Assembly (NCBI GenBank): GCA_050950345.1
Contig: JBMNHK010000010.1
Location: 142,312 to 206,311 of the forward strand
Source of the DNA: Pelotomaculum_C sp050950345
GTDB taxonomy: Bacteria > Bacillota > Desulfotomaculia > Desulfotomaculales > Pelotomaculaceae
Direction: 5' to 3'
DNA length: 64,000 nucleotides
Shown: one piece after another, positions 1 to 8,632 of the stretch
Layout of the letters: the number at the start of each line of letters is the position of its first letter
Numbering within the stretch: the stretch's first letter is position 1
Translations under genes and position numbers: made by a program
Notes under the pieces: model-generated
Seen by the model: only the letters and a program-made list of their open reading frames with translations
What the model was told of the DNA's origin: nothing
The model's database searches: none

Positions 1-1035
1 AATGCTGTAATACGTGCTGTTGTTAAGACAGCTATCAGAGAATATGGGCTATCTGTGATTGGTTTTGAAAATGGCTTTGGGGGACTGATTCAAAATAGAA
101 GCAGGGAATTGAAAGAACGTGATGTGTCAGGAATTGTTGCCAGGGGAGGGACAATCCTTGGCACTACCAATAGAGACAATCCATTTCATTATCCAATTAT
201 CATAAACGGTGAAAAAGTCTTTAGGGATGTTTCCGATCGCGTTATAGAAAACATTAGTATTCACAAGATCGACGCGCTGATAATTATTGGCGGTGATGGC
301 AGCCTGAGTATCGGCAAGGAGCTTTTTGAAAAAGGTTTGCCCGTGGTGGGTGTTCCCAAAACTATTGATAATGATTTATCTGCTACAGACCAAACCTTTG
401 GATTTGATACAGCATTGAATACCGCTACCGAAGCTATCGATAAATTGCATACTACTGCAGAATCACACCACCGGGTAATGATTCTGGAAGTAATGGGACG
501 CTATGCAGGTTGGATTGCCCTGCAATCTGGTTTGGCCGGCGGAGCCGATGTTATACTAATTCCAGAAATACCATATTCTATAGAAAAAGTAGCCGAAAAA
601 ATAATGCAGAGATATGAATCCGGCAAAAAATTTAGTATTGTTGTTGTAGCAGAAGGTGCCAGGCCTATAGGTGGCGAGATGGTTGTTCAAAGAATGGTTG
701 CAGACAGCTTTGAACCTATAAGGCTTGGAGGTATTGGGAATCTAGTAGGAGAGCAGGTTGAGAACATAACAGGGATGGAAACAAGAGTAACTGTCCTTGG
801 TCATTTACAAAGGGGGGGGACGCCTACAGCATTTGATCGCGTGCTCGCGACACGTTTCGGTGCTGCTGCTGTCAACATGGTCATGGATGGCAGATTTGGT
901 GAAATGGTCTGTCTGCGAACTCCGAATATTGAATCAGTACCATTGGCTGAGGCGGTTGGAGAAATGAAAGTGGTGCCTGTTGACAGCGATCTTGTTAGAG
1001 CCACAAGACAGATTGGAATTTGCCTGGGTGACTAA
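1..1035 (+). CDS. pfkA: 6-phosphofructokinase, group III (mixed-substrate) type, 5' truncated by window edge
   Basis: Phosphorylates fructose 6-phosphate to the 1,6-bisphosphate in glycolysis. The frame is open from base 1, reading NAVIRAVV, so the start and the N-terminal GGDAPGMN loop lie outside the window; a GTG at 55 is internal. GGDGS at 289-303 and PKTIDND at 355-375 are visible, followed by the substrate segment EVMGRYAGW. In the E. coli numbering this is Gly104 with Lys124. Gly104 is typical of ATP enzymes and Lys124 of PPi enzymes; the mixture is known from group III PFKs such as the ATP enzyme of Streptomyces. ATP use is therefore likely but is inference. The fructose bisphosphatase glpX lies 4.6 kb downstream. 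Confidence 0.93.
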   Translation, partial: NAVIRAVVKTAIREYGLSVIGFENGFGGLIQNRSRELKERDVSGIVARGGTILGTTNRDNPFHYPIIINGEKVFRDVSDRVIENISIHKIDALIIIGGDGSLSIGKELFEKGLPVVGVPKTIDNDLSATDQTFGFDTALNTATEAIDKLHTTAESHHRVMILEVMGRYAGWIALQSGLAGGADVILIPEIPYSIEKVAEKIMQRYESGKKFSIVVVAEGARPIGGEMVVQRMVADSFEPIRLGGIGNLVGEQVENITGMETRVTVLGHLQRGGTPTAFDRVLATRFGAAAVNMVMDGRFGEMVCLRTPNIESVPLAEAVGEMKVVPVDSDLVRATRQIGICLGD

Positions 1036-1173
1036 ATGTTTTATAGTAAATGTGGTTAAAATATTAGTATCTCTATGAGTAAGGCTGCCAGTAGGCATTT
1101 TGCTAAACTTGTACTATTAAAGAGTTATGTGTTAAAATGAGCCACAGCATAACTATAGGAGGAGCAGAACAAC

Positions 1174-2340
1174 TTGAAAATCGGTATTTTTACCGACAGC
1201 TACTTGCCCTACACCAGTGGTGTCGTTCGTTCAATAGAGACCTTCAAAGAAGAATTGACCAACCTGGGCCATGAGGTCTACATTTTTGCACCTAGATATA
1301 AAAAAAACTGCCAGAAGGAAAGCAGAGTCTTTCGTTTTGCTTCAATTCCATCTCTGACTAACCCTGATTTTGCTCTGGCGGTACCATTTTCCTTGCATTT
1401 AAAACCTATTATCAAGGATCTTAAGTTGGATTTGATTCATGTACATTCTCCCTTCCTCTTAGGCTGGGTTGGAGCGAGGTATGCCAGAAAAGAAGGTATC
1501 CCGCTGGTTTTTACCTACCATACGCTTTACGAGGAATATGTCCATTATATACCGCTTTCCGGTACCTTAAAAAAAGATATTGTACAAAGGCTAAGCCGTG
1601 ATTTTTGCAATCATTGTGATATGGTTATTGTCCCAACAGCAATTATTGGTAGTTACCTTAGAAAGATCGGAGTAACGACTAAGCTCAGAAAGGTTCCCAC
1701 AGGCATTAAAACTGACCGTTTTCGCAATGGAGACAGTAAATGGCTGCGCCAGCTTTTTAATATCAGTCCGCAGGATAATATCCTTTTATTTGTAGGCAGG
1801 TTGGGTCAGGAAAAGAATATTGGACTATTATTAGAAAGTTTTAGATTGGTAAAAAATGAGCGGAAGAATACAAAACTGGTCTTAGTAGGGGGAGGCCCGC
1901 AAGAAGAGGAGTTAAGATCACAAGCTGAAAGCCTTGGGATTGGAGATAGTGTTTTCTTTACCGGGATCCTTTCGCCTGAGGAAGTAACCAACTGTTATGC
2001 CGGTTCAGATATCTTTGTCTTTTCTTCGATGACAGAAACCCAGGGCCTTGTCATTGCAGAAGCAAAGGCAGCTGGTTTACCGGTGGTAGCAGTGGGGGCA
2101 AATGGTGTTACTGAAATGGTGGAGGATGGCATTGACGGATACCTGACAGGCCCTGATCCGGGTGAATTGGCAGAGTGTATATGTTACCTGCTGAAGCATG
2201 ACGGCATACGCAGGGAAATGGGCAACAAGGCTAGAGAATATGCCGACAACCTTTCTGCTGCCAATTGTACCCGGCAACTTCTTAATTGTTATATGGAAAT
2301 AACTGAGGAGCATCAGGAAGCTAAGGTTGATAGAATATAA
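1174..2340 (+). CDS. GT4-family glycosyltransferase (group 1)
   Basis: The 388-aa protein starts with TTG behind AGGAGG at 1157-1162. It has the two-Rossmann GT-B layout: an N-terminal acceptor domain beginning KIGIFTDSYLPYTSGV and a C-terminal nucleotide-sugar domain with FVGRLGQEKN and the E-x7-E motif in TETQGLVIAEA. The pattern resembles the bacterial 1,2-diacylglycerol/phosphatidylinositol sugar transferases, so a role in glycolipid or cell-envelope glycan synthesis at the inner membrane face is plausible. Donor and acceptor cannot be read from the sequence. It follows pfkA with a 138-bp gap and is followed by a hairpin terminator, so it is probably a single transcription unit. Confidence 0.85.
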   Translation: MKIGIFTDSYLPYTSGVVRSIETFKEELTNLGHEVYIFAPRYKKNCQKESRVFRFASIPSLTNPDFALAVPFSLHLKPIIKDLKLDLIHVHSPFLLGWVGARYARKEGIPLVFTYHTLYEEYVHYIPLSGTLKKDIVQRLSRDFCNHCDMVIVPTAIIGSYLRKIGVTTKLRKVPTGIKTDRFRNGDSKWLRQLFNISPQDNILLFVGRLGQEKNIGLLLESFRLVKNERKNTKLVLVGGGPQEEELRSQAESLGIGDSVFFTGILSPEEVTNCYAGSDIFVFSSMTETQGLVIAEAKAAGLPVVAVGANGVTEMVEDGIDGYLTGPDPGELAECICYLLKHDGIRREMGNKAREYADNLSAANCTRQLLNCYMEITEEHQEAKVDRI

Positions 2341-2375
2341 ACTATAGCATAGCGGAGCTATAAATAAAGCCATAA

Positions 2376-2430
2376 TAAAAAGGGGCTGTTGCACAACGAA
2401 CTAAGAAGTTCGAGTGAACAGCCCTTTTTG
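2376..2430 (+). terminator. Hairpin terminator after the glycosyltransferase gene
   Basis: The arms GGGCTGTT (2383-2390) and AACAGCCC (2417-2424) are followed by a T-run; an A-run precedes the left arm, so it can work in both directions. The loop of about 26 nt is long and contains a second small inverted repeat (GAACTaagaAGTTC). The GGGCTGTT arm recurs in the hairpins at 47906 and 50406, so this may also be a small dispersed repeat. Confidence 0.65.
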
Positions 2431-2505
2431 TAGAAAATATAGATGCGCGTTCCAATAACTAAATTATTATCGGATTTAATGGCTGATTTTAATTATATAA
2501 AAAGA

Positions 2506-2556
2506 AAGGAGCGTCGCTCACTACTTGAAAAAGTAGTTTTGCAACACTCCCTTTTG
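2506..2556 (-). terminator. Hairpin terminator for the acyl-CoA synthetase gene
   Basis: On the minus strand the outer arms AAAGGGAGTGTTGC and GCGACGCTCCTTT pair imperfectly around an inner hairpin CTACTT/AAGTAG, and a T-rich run follows. It lies 24 nt past the stop of the gene ending at 2580. Confidence 0.55.
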
Positions 2557-2579
2557 CTGGGTTGATTGACGTTTATTTA

Positions 2580-4037
2580 TTAATCCAATAGACGTTTCAA
2601 TATTTTGCCACTGGCGCTACGGGGTAACTCATCCATAAAAGCAAATATTTCCGGAATTTTATAACTGGTCAATCTAGTTCTGAGGAAATGAAATAACTCT
2701 TGTTTATCAGGTTCATGTCCTTCCACTGGAATGATAAAAGCCTTGATAATTTGACCTTTAACCGGATGAGGCAGGCCTATGACAGCTGCTTCAGCTACTA
2801 ATGGATGTTCTTCGAGAGCAAGTTCAACCTCTCTTGGATAAACATTAAAACCAGCGGTAATAATTAAATCTTTTTTGCGACCAACAATGAATACGAAACC
2901 GTCTTGATCCTGGTAAGCCAGATCTCCTGTATGCAACCAACCATCCTGTAAGGCTTCTACAGTCTCCTCTGTGCGGTTGTAATAGCCTTGCATGATGTTA
3001 GGTCCTCTAGCAATTAATTCACCAGTTTCACCGCGTTTAACCTCTTGACCATCATCATTAACAATTTTGATTTCCACGCCTGGAAGTGGGAGACCGATGG
3101 ATTTGATTTTGCGTTTCCCGTGAACAGGATTTAAGCATACAATAGGTGAAGCTTCAGAGAGACCGTAACCTTCAATAATTGGTATATTGAATTTTTTTTC
3201 AAAATCAAAAAGTGTATCAGCAGGTATTGAATCCCCTCCTGAGAATGCAAATTTTAAGTCGGGGAAAACAACTTGCTGGCGGGATTTTAGTAATAAGGAA
3301 AACATACTGGGCACACCGCAGAATATGGTTACCTTTTCATCAATTAATACTTGAAAAGTTTCTTTAGGCTTGAAACTATCCAGGATTGTGACTGTGCCAC
3401 CGAGGTAGAGGGGGAACAATACACTTGTAGACCAGCCGAAGCTATGAAACATTGGTAATACAGCAAGAAAATTATCTTTGTCGGTAAAACCGGATGCTTC
3501 CTCCATGGATTTAACGTTGGCAACAATATTTGCGTGGGTAAGCATCGCTGCTTTAGGCATACCGGTTGTTCCGGAGGTGTAAAGGAAAGTACATATGCTG
3601 TTGTCCTCAACAGCAGGAAAAACAGCTTCCGGGGTGAGAGCAATTTCCTGCTGGCACTGCTCATCAAGAACGATCATTGTTATAGACGCCAGCGGTAGTT
3701 GGCTCAGTTTGTTTCCTATGGCCGGGTCCACAATAAGGTAACTGGCTTCAGAATCTTGAAGCATGAAAGCAAGTTCGTGGGGAGCCAGCAATAGATTCAG
3801 GGGGACAACAATGCCTCCTGCTTTAGTAACCCCCAGGTAGCTGTATATAAAATCAGGACAATTGGGCATCGCAATGGCTACCCGAGCTCCTGGTTTTAGT
3901 CCCTTTTGAATAAAATATCTGGCGAAGCTGGTTATTTTTTTCTCCAATTCAGAGTATGTAACAGTCTTTCCGTGATAGCGTAAAGCTGTACGAAGTTCAT
4001 CTGAAGAATTCCTCTTATAGATCTCAAATAATTTCAA
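2580..4037 (-). CDS. AMP-forming acyl-CoA synthetase (fatty acid--CoA ligase family)
   Basis: It activates a carboxylic acid to its CoA thioester through an acyl-adenylate. The signatures are FLYTSGTTGMPKAAM (AMP/P-loop), GYGLSEASP, WLHTGDLAYQDQDG, the hinge/core GRKKDLIITAGFNVYPREVE and the C-terminal PRSASGKILKR carrying the catalytic Lys. I place the start at the TTG 4037 (485 aa) rather than an upstream TTG at 4067, because AAGGAGG at 4046-4052 sits inside the longer frame with 8-nt spacing. Medium or long-chain fatty acids are the usual substrates of this group, but specificity is not visible. The gene stands alone between two terminator-like structures. A palindrome overlaps its probable -35. 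Confidence 0.88.
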   Translation of the reverse strand: MKLFEIYKRNSSDELRTALRYHGKTVTYSELEKKITSFARYFIQKGLKPGARVAIAMPNCPDFIYSYLGVTKAGGIVVPLNLLLAPHELAFMLQDSEASYLIVDPAIGNKLSQLPLASITMIVLDEQCQQEIALTPEAVFPAVEDNSICTFLYTSGTTGMPKAAMLTHANIVANVKSMEEASGFTDKDNFLAVLPMFHSFGWSTSVLFPLYLGGTVTILDSFKPKETFQVLIDEKVTIFCGVPSMFSLLLKSRQQVVFPDLKFAFSGGDSIPADTLFDFEKKFNIPIIEGYGLSEASPIVCLNPVHGKRKIKSIGLPLPGVEIKIVNDDGQEVKRGETGELIARGPNIMQGYYNRTEETVEALQDGWLHTGDLAYQDQDGFVFIVGRKKDLIITAGFNVYPREVELALEEHPLVAEAAVIGLPHPVKGQIIKAFIIPVEGHEPDKQELFHFLRTRLTSYKIPEIFAFMDELPRSASGKILKRLLD

Positions 4038-4130
4038 CTGGGGTTCCTCCTTGTTGTTTCTTAGCAATTTTCTTTTCTATTAGGCTTATAATAATAATAA
4101 AGCTATTATAAAAATTCTATAATATCAATA

Positions 4131-4148
4131 ACTTATTAATCAATAAGT
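4131..4148 (-). promoter_or_regulatory. 18-bp palindrome over the probable promoter of the acyl-CoA synthetase gene
   Basis: ACTTATT-AATC-AATAAGT is a perfect 7+7 inverted repeat 94 bp upstream of the TTG 4037. A minus-strand -35-like TTGATT (4138-4143) lies inside it, with AT-rich -10-like sequence about 16 bp on. This position would suit a repressor operator. The regulator is unknown. Confidence 0.4.
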
Positions 4149-4191
4149 GTTTTCACTTTTTATTAGTTGTTGATTAGGATATAATGAAAGT

Positions 4192-5466
4192 TTATCTTTT
4201 AGAAGGTTTTCTGGCGGGTAGAGGTGCGAAACTAAATACAGATGTATTATTATGGTTATGCCTCTTAATGAACAATAATGCCAGGATAGTACCTAGCAGA
4301 GTTAAGCCTGATGATGACCCGAACATTAACGAAACTCCCTTATTAGCTAAAAAACCGTAAATAGGAGGGCCACAAGCTACGCCTAAAAACCTGACACTGC
4401 CATATAAAGAAGTGACTAATCCCCTTTCTTCAATCGAAGCGGTGCTGGTAATAAGCGTATTAAGGGCAGGGAGTACTAAGCCTGTCCCAATGCCAACAAC
4501 CGATATAGCAACAAAATACCAGAAAAAAATATTTATGAACGGCAAAATGATCAGTGCTCCAGTCATAATTGCCAGGCCTGAGACAACAAAGATTTTCATC
4601 AATGATCGTTTTCCTTTAATGACGAATCCAGTTATAAACGATGTGCTGCTCATAAAAAGTACCGGAATAGCAAGATATAAACCCTTTATAATTCCATCAA
4701 GGCCATATTGCTGTTCTAGATATTCCGATAGATAAAATAAAACACCAAAAAGTACCATCAAAGCAATTGAACCTGCCAGATAGGAGGCAAGTAGAAGGCC
4801 TGTATTCTTCTTAAACACATTAGCGAAGTTGCCGAGATAAGCTTTCAAATCCTGTTTGCGACTTTTATCAAAATCCTCCTTAACAAAAAACCATACGCCC
4901 AGTACTACAGGCAAAATGACGATGGGGAAGAATATAAAGGCCGTATACCAGGTGATTAAGCCAAGGGCAGAACCCAAAACCGGACTGATTACTTTACCAA
5001 GCCCATTAAATGATTCAATGGTACCCAGTGACTGACTGCGTTGTTTACCGGAAAAAAGATCGCCGCACAGGGCCATAGCTATCGGCGCGGTACCTGCAGC
5101 GCCTATTCCTTGTAATGCCCTACCAATCAGGATGCCAGTATATGCGGATTCCTGCAAAAAAATCGAGGCTAAGGCAGCCACAATGCCGCCCAATCCATAA
5201 AGGATTAATGAAGGTATAATGACAACCTTTCTACCGTAGCGGTCTGATAGAAAACCGGCAAGTGGAATTATGATGCCTGCAGGTACTGAAAATAATGTTA
5301 TTAATAAACTCGTCTGCACGGAAGTAAGCTGCAAAGCATTCTTGATATCCGGCAGCACCGGTATAAGCATGGAATTACCTAAAACCATAATCAATGGAAC
5401 TCCAGCCAGTGCTATTACTGACACCCAAAAATTATTTGAAGGTTTTTGTATGGTTTGATTTTTCAC
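4192..5466 (-). CDS. MFS transporter, DHA drug:H+ antiporter type
   Basis: The 424-aa membrane protein has about 12 hydrophobic segments, and MFS motif A reads GFLSDRYGRKVV between TM2 and TM3. The second half begins after a charged central loop (FDKSRKQDLKAYL). GTG is the start, with AGGAG about 11 nt upstream. Members of this group export small hydrophobic compounds, but some export metabolites; the substrate is unknown. The gene is read toward the acyl-CoA synthetase with 154 bp between, so co-transcription is possible but the AT-rich gap with its own promoter-like region argues for separate control. Confidence 0.85.
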   Translation of the reverse strand: MKNQTIQKPSNNFWVSVIALAGVPLIMVLGNSMLIPVLPDIKNALQLTSVQTSLLITLFSVPAGIIIPLAGFLSDRYGRKVVIIPSLILYGLGGIVAALASIFLQESAYTGILIGRALQGIGAAGTAPIAMALCGDLFSGKQRSQSLGTIESFNGLGKVISPVLGSALGLITWYTAFIFFPIVILPVVLGVWFFVKEDFDKSRKQDLKAYLGNFANVFKKNTGLLLASYLAGSIALMVLFGVLFYLSEYLEQQYGLDGIIKGLYLAIPVLFMSSTSFITGFVIKGKRSLMKIFVVSGLAIMTGALIILPFINIFFWYFVAISVVGIGTGLVLPALNTLITSTASIEERGLVTSLYGSVRFLGVACGPPIYGFLANKGVSLMFGSSSGLTLLGTILALLFIKRHNHNNTSVFSFAPLPARKPSKR

Positions 5467-5645
5467 TTTTAACTAACACTCCTAAGTATTTATGATTATA
5501 TAATTACCCAATTTCCCAGGAAGATATCTCTTAAAAAATTCAATATCATCTATTCAATTAATCAGTATAGGTATATTATTAAGTTAGTGAAGCTTAATCG
5601 GTGTTTGCCCCCAGACGCCTTAAATATTTTGTGGAGAGTGATACT

Positions 5646-6629
5646 GTGGATAGAGAACTGGCATTGGAACTAGTGAGGGTAACGGAGGCAGCAGCAATTG
5701 CTTCAGCGCAATGGATGGGACGGGGACGTAAAAATGAAGCAGATGAAGCTGCTACCAATGCTATGCGCCGAATGTTTGATTCGGTGTCAATTGATGGTAC
5801 GGTTGTAATTGGTGAAGGAGAGATGGATGAGGCCCCGATGCTGTATATAGGTGAAAAATTGGGTTGCGCCAAATCACCTGCGGTAGATGTGGCTGTTGAT
5901 CCTCTCGAAGGTACAAATATCCTGGCCAAGGGTTTGCCTAATGCTATGTCGGTTATAGCTATCGCAGATAAAGGAAACTTGCTGCATGCCCCGGATATGT
6001 ATATGGAGAAGCTTGCGGTAGGTCCCAGAGCAGCAGGTAAGGTGCACCTGGATGACCCCATCGAAAAAACCCTTAAAATCGTTGCTGACGCTAATAATAA
6101 GCGAGTTCAGGATTGCGTTGTAATCATTTTGGAACGTGATAGGCATAATGAATTAATTGAATCAGTGCGTCGTGCTGGGGCAAGAGTCAGGTTAATCGGT
6201 GACGGTGATGTAAGTTCCGCAATTTCTACAGCATTTGACGAAACGGGTATCGATATATGCGCAGGAATTGGCGGTGCTCCGGAAGGTGTAATTGCTGCAG
6301 CAGCATTAAAATGTCTGGGGGGGGAGATGCAGGCGCGGCTCTATCCCGAGAATGAAGAGGAATACGAACGCTGCCTTAAGATGGGTATTAGTGATCCAAG
6401 ATGTATTCTCACTATGGACGACCTTGTAAAGGGTGACGACGCAATTTTTGCGGCAACTGGTGTTACAGATGGAGAGTTACTTAAGGGTGTCCGTTTTTAT
6501 GGTGGGGATAGAGCCGAAACTCACTCGGTGGTAATGCGTGTTAAGACAGGGACAGTTCGTTTTGTCAGGGCACTCCATAATCTTGCTCGAAAAATGGATC
6601 CTGCCGTACTAAATTACAAGCAAGAATAA
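5646..6629 (+). CDS. glpX: Fructose-1,6-bisphosphatase class II
   Basis: Hydrolyses fructose 1,6-bisphosphate to fructose 6-phosphate, the committed gluconeogenic step. Metal-site motifs are GEGEMDEAPM and VDPLEGTN, and the substrate-binding GDGDVSSAI is present. I chose the GTG at 5646 (327 aa) because the product then starts VDRELALELVRV, as family members do, and GGAGAG lies 7-9 nt upstream; an upstream GTG at 5601 would add 15 unusual residues. It is a single gene closed by a strong terminator. With pfkA at the window start it gives opposing steps of the same cycle, so their expression or activity should be reciprocally controlled. Confidence 0.95.
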   Translation: MDRELALELVRVTEAAAIASAQWMGRGRKNEADEAATNAMRRMFDSVSIDGTVVIGEGEMDEAPMLYIGEKLGCAKSPAVDVAVDPLEGTNILAKGLPNAMSVIAIADKGNLLHAPDMYMEKLAVGPRAAGKVHLDDPIEKTLKIVADANNKRVQDCVVIILERDRHNELIESVRRAGARVRLIGDGDVSSAISTAFDETGIDICAGIGGAPEGVIAAAALKCLGGEMQARLYPENEEEYERCLKMGISDPRCILTMDDLVKGDDAIFAATGVTDGELLKGVRFYGGDRAETHSVVMRVKTGTVRFVRALHNLARKMDPAVLNYKQE

Positions 6630-6663
6630 AAAATAATGAAAATCATTTTTGAACAATTTGATG

Positions 6664-6698
6664 GCAGGCTGGCAGTAAAGGCCTGCTTTTTTTTTTTT
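6664..6698 (+). terminator. Rho-independent terminator of glpX
   Basis: GCAGGC (6664-6669) pairs with GCCTGC (6681-6686) and is followed by 12 T. Confidence 0.9.
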
Positions 6699-6824
6699 GC
6701 ATAACATAGTCAGCCAGCGTATTGTTGCTATAAGTTGGTGCTTGTGGTAATTTATTGAGAAGGACACAATAGTATGAGAAGAGTTACTGGTCTTTATAGA
6801 AGCCGGAGCAGGAAGGAGAAAAAA

Positions 6825-7631
6825 TTGGACTACGCGCTTATAACAAGCCAAATTGTTTTTGATATAGATGAAATCGTTGAATTACTAGAAGAAAACCTTG
6901 ATGAATATGTACTGATGGAGCACTATATTGAGGAGCAATTAATTGAGTCTTGCGTATTGTTATTGGAAGATATTGAAATAGATTACGATCCTGATACAGC
7001 CGGCAGGTTTTTTAAAAACAGGTTATTGAATGGGTTGTTAAATGAAGAGGCAGTAGATCAAGAGTTCACCTGTCTTTTAAAAAACAATTTTGCTACAGGT
7101 ATTCTCATTAATAGTGCCCTATTAGAGATTGAAATTCAGGATGGGCGGATTGTTTGTCTTATTGGTAACCGTGGTGAGTTGATTTTGAGAACCGGTATAG
7201 AGAGTTACGTCATCTCACCTTTGTTTGCTTTGTCATTCCAACCTGATAGAGTTGATATCCTGTTCAACGCTATAGTGACAGTTCTTAAAAAGAACAAGGA
7301 TAAAGTGAAAACAAATGAAGCGAGCCAGGAATCTTTTTCAATGGTTTCAAGTGTTTGTTTAATGGCTATGGCTAAAATAAACGAGTTAGTCATCAATAAT
7401 TATGAGATTTATCTTTCTCATGATGAAATGCTTTTATTTGGGTTAGCACTTAATTTGGCTGGTGAAGAAGCTGATAAAGATACGCAGGCTGCGACAAGAG
7501 CAATAATGGAACAAATAAAGATATATTTCCCTGAGATTGAGCACATATCCCCCGAGAGCTTTGAACCATCACAAAAAATGGGCAAGTTGCTTGAGTTTAA
7601 AAAACAAGGTCATAAGGATGAAGAAGGATAA
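6825..7631 (+). CDS. Conserved hypothetical protein, acidic, 268 aa
   Basis: I do not recognise the family. The TTG at 6825 is the best start: GGAAGGAG at 6811-6818 precedes it by 6 nt, while the ATG at 6774 has no ribosome site and would add a basic, low-quality N-terminus. The protein is rich in Glu/Asp at its N-terminus (DIDEIVELLEENLDEY) and looks soluble and mostly helical, with a short beta segment around GRIVCLIGNRGELILRTG. No signal peptide, metal motif or P-loop is visible. It lies between glpX and the spore protein genes, but the spacing does not show co-transcription. Confidence 0.7.
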   Translation: MDYALITSQIVFDIDEIVELLEENLDEYVLMEHYIEEQLIESCVLLLEDIEIDYDPDTAGRFFKNRLLNGLLNEEAVDQEFTCLLKNNFATGILINSALLEIEIQDGRIVCLIGNRGELILRTGIESYVISPLFALSFQPDRVDILFNAIVTVLKKNKDKVKTNEASQESFSMVSSVCLMAMAKINELVINNYEIYLSHDEMLLFGLALNLAGEEADKDTQAATRAIMEQIKIYFPEIEHISPESFEPSQKMGKLLEFKKQGHKDEEG

Positions 7632-7814
7632 AATATACTGTTTTGGCATTAGTAGTTTTCAATTGTTGGTGGGTGATGCGAAGGAATTTCAAACTATTGC
7701 TGCAAGGATGTATAATTGCAGATTAATTCGCTGAAAATTAATATGATTATGGTGATAATTAACGGTTTTAACATATTTGTTGAAGTTAGGTGTTTGTAAT
7801 AATGATAGTAATAA

Positions 7815-7836
7815 TGCGAATTATTACCTAACATAA
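7815..7836 (+). promoter_or_regulatory. Upstream element shared by the two SASP genes (copy 1, putative sigma-G promoter region)
   Basis: A 22-nt block with TGCGAA and TATTACCT cores recurs at 8223-8244 with 19/22 identity. It lies 62 nt upstream of this start and 57 nt upstream of the second. The downstream CATAATA resembles the CATnnTA -10 of sigma-F/G promoters. Assignment to sigma-G is inference from the spore role. Confidence 0.5.
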
Positions 7837-7898
7837 TACTATTTAAATACGGCCATTATAATATCAGCTTCTCAAAATATTTTAATGGAGGGATATCA

Positions 7899-8111
7899 AT
7901 GGCCAATAACAATAGCAACCAAATACTAAATCCACAAGCTCGTCAAGCTTTAAGCCAAATGAAGTTTGAAGTTGCTTCCGAGCTAGGTTTTGCAAATTAT
8001 GACCAAATTGATAAAGGAAGTTTGCCAAGTAGAGCAAATGGCTATGTGGGAGGCAATATCACCAAAAGATTGGTGGCTTTAGGTGAAGCTGCGCTGGCTA
8101 ATAATCAATAG
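7899..8111 (+). CDS. Alpha/beta-type small acid-soluble spore protein (SASP) 1
   Basis: The 70-aa protein binds and protects DNA in the dormant spore and supplies amino acids on germination. It shows the family pattern: an N-terminal Asn/Gln-rich stretch, the germination-protease region KFEVASELG, then GSLPSRANGYVGGNITKRLV. GGAGGG lies 7 nt before the ATG. It is 83% or so identical by eye to the neighbouring paralog at 8302. Expression in the forespore under sigma-G is expected for the family. A perfect hairpin terminator ends the unit. Confidence 0.95.
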   Translation: MANNNSNQILNPQARQALSQMKFEVASELGFANYDQIDKGSLPSRANGYVGGNITKRLVALGEAALANNQ

Positions 8112-8133
8112 TCAGATTACAAACACATATTTC

Positions 8134-8165
8134 AAAAAGGGGTTAATAATATTAACCCCTTTTTG
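8134..8165 (+). terminator. Rho-independent terminator of SASP 1
   Basis: AAAAAGGGGTTAAT pairs with ATTAACCCCTTTTT, then a T-run. Confidence 0.9.
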
Positions 8166-8222
8166 TATAATCATATCCTTTTTAATGATATTGCTATATG
8201 TTAATATACACCATGTTAATAG

Positions 8223-8244
8223 TGCGAAATATTACCTGATATAA
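8223..8244 (+). promoter_or_regulatory. Shared upstream element of the SASP genes (copy 2)
   Basis: Second copy of the block at 7815-7836, at a near-equal distance (57 nt) from the SASP 2 start. The intergenic sequence between them is otherwise not conserved by eye, which supports selection on this block. Confidence 0.5.
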
Positions 8245-8301
8245 AAAAAATTTAATTGTAAATGATAGTGTTAGACAAAAAGAAAGGAGGTGTAGTTAAA
8301 T

Positions 8302-8517
8302 ATGGCAAACAACAATAACAATCAGATCTTAGTACCTCAGGCCCGTAATAGCTTGAATCAAATGAAGTTTGAAATTGCATCTGAACTCGGATTTGCGAAT
8401 TATGATCAAATTGACAAAGGAAGTCTGCCGAGTAGGGCTAATGGCTATATAGGAGGTAATATTACTAAAAGATTAGTAGCATTAGGTGAAAATGCTCTGG
8501 CCAATAAGTCAGTTTAA
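8302..8517 (+). CDS. Alpha/beta-type small acid-soluble spore protein (SASP) 2
   Basis: The 71-aa paralog of the preceding gene has the same layout: a MANNNNNQI start, the protease-site region KFEIASELG, GSLPSRANGYIGGNITKRLV, and a basic/neutral tail. AAAGGAGGTG is an almost perfect ribosome site 9-10 nt before the ATG. The pair is a tandem duplication in which each copy keeps its own promoter element and terminator, so the two can be expressed independently. Confidence 0.95.
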   Translation: MANNNNNQILVPQARNSLNQMKFEIASELGFANYDQIDKGSLPSRANGYIGGNITKRLVALGENALANKSV

Positions 8518-8549
8518 CGAATTCTTTTTTGAACCTCCTTAATTATGCG

Positions 8550-8580
8550 AAAAAATAGAGGGATTTCCCTCTATTTTTTT
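8550..8580 (+). terminator. Rho-independent terminator of SASP 2
   Basis: AAAAAATAGAGGGA pairs with TCCCTCTATTTTTTT; the loop is very short. Confidence 0.9.
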
Positions 8581-8632
8581 GAGTCAATTTAAACAGCTGC
8601 TACATATGATGTAAGAAAAGGGGGTCTATTAT

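Noticed and set aside
7537..7734. 65-aa frame overlapping the end of the 268-aa gene
   Set aside because: Mostly out-of-frame shadow of the upstream gene with no start signal.
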